Origin: CAYYOS01 sp964473355
GTDB taxonomy: Bacteria; Pseudomonadota; Gammaproteobacteria; Burkholderiales; REEB80
NCBI GenBank assembly: GCA_964473355.1
Contig: CAYYOS010000144.1
Location: forward strand, 1 to 6,020
Reading direction: 5' to 3'
DNA: 6,020 nucleotides
Shown: piece by piece, positions 5,725 through 6,020 of the stretch
Position numbering within the stretch: position 1 is the stretch's first letter
Layout: each line of letters begins with the position of its first letter
The notes under the pieces: model-generated
The model's input: only the letters and a program-made list of their open reading frames with translations
Database searches by the model: none
What the model was told of the DNA's origin: nothing
Position numbers and translations under genes: made by a program

Positions 5725-6020
5725 ATGGAGGAGGGTGCTAACGCGAACGAACCCATGAGGGATCCACAGTTTGACCCAGATGGCTTTCTTGTAAATGGCG
5801 AAAGTTGGTCTGAACAACTCGCGATAGATTTAGCTGCAAGTAGCGGTATTCCCGAGTTGACCGACGACCATTGGAAGGTTTTACGCTACTTACGCGAACA
5901 TTTTTTTGCCGCCGGCACCATTCCTCCAGTACGAAATGTATGTCGCGATGTCTCTTTGCCCGATCACTGCGAGGAGAAACTGTTTGGCAACGATCTGAAA
6001 CGCGCGTGGCGAATCGCCGG
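5725..6020 (+). CDS. DsrC/TusE-family sulfur-relay protein, C-terminus cut by window edge
   Basis: The family comprises small cytoplasmic sulfur carriers: TusE passes persulfide sulfur to MnmA for tRNA 2-thiouridine, and DsrC works with dissimilatory sulfite reductase. Ninety-eight codons are visible of an expected 110 or so. Family marks are FDPDGFLVNGESWSEQLA (16-33), ELTDDHWKVLRYLREHFF (44-61), the PPVR segment (67-70), and the closing LFGNDLKRAWRIAG that normally leads into the C-terminal Cys-bearing arm. That arm, which carries the catalytic cysteine or cysteines, is outside the window, so activity cannot be judged. The stretch between Arg70 and LeuPhe86-87 is about seven residues shorter than I recall for E. 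coli TusE and contains Cys73 and Cys82. A divergent DsrC-like paralogue is therefore as likely as true TusE. GAGGAG precedes the ATG. Confidence 0.85.
   Translation, partial: MEEGANANEPMRDPQFDPDGFLVNGESWSEQLAIDLAASSGIPELTDDHWKVLRYLREHFFAAGTIPPVRNVCRDVSLPDHCEEKLFGNDLKRAWRIA

Noticed and set aside
1..6020. CRISPR arrays, tRNA or rRNA genes, insertion sequences
   Set aside because: No regularly spaced repeats, cloverleaf-like sequences, transposase reading frames or terminal inverted repeats were seen on either strand.

Overview
The window looks like a piece of a Gram-negative, probably proteobacterial, chromosome. The evidence is an RND-type tripartite metal efflux system, an E. coli-like family I inorganic pyrophosphatase, and a DsrC/TusE-family sulfur-relay protein. 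Species cannot be named from the sequence. There are no RNA genes, insertion sequences, CRISPR arrays or integration signs.

Region 1 (1-4250, all minus strand) is a heavy-metal efflux operon. Its transcription order is: a small histidine-rich single-span membrane protein (3759-4133), a periplasmic adaptor of the CzcB/CusB type (2586-3692), and a CzcA/CusA-type RND pump (1-2586, running off the left edge). Adaptor and pump share one base (TAATG), so translation is probably coupled. A short hairpin followed by five T lies between the His-rich gene and the adaptor and could lower expression of the pump genes. A 28-bp imperfect dyad sits upstream of the first gene over a weak candidate promoter. 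No outer-membrane factor (CzcC/CusC) gene lies upstream of the adaptor, where it is usually found. The TM4 motif of the pump resembles CusA (Cu+/Ag+) more than CzcA, but one CusA metal-binding methionine is replaced by leucine, so the substrate is uncertain.

Region 2 (4254-4903, minus strand) is a single gene for an exported rhodanese-like protein with an intact CRSGDRS active-site loop. It is followed by a strong intrinsic terminator that separates it from the metal operon.

Region 3 (4904-5083) is an AT-rich divergent promoter region between the rhodanese gene and ppa. It has a recognisable promoter in each direction and an 18-bp near-palindrome next to the rhodanese -35 element.

Region 4 (5084-6020, plus strand) holds ppa, complete with every catalytic residue. 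It ends in an A/T-tract hairpin overlapping its own stop codon. After it comes the start of a DsrC/TusE-family gene cut by the right edge.

Together the window combines envelope metal detoxification, two sulfur-transfer-type proteins in different compartments (exported rhodanese, cytoplasmic DsrC-like), and a housekeeping enzyme. The functional links between these blocks are inference. The least familiar element is the His-rich protein at the head of the RND operon.
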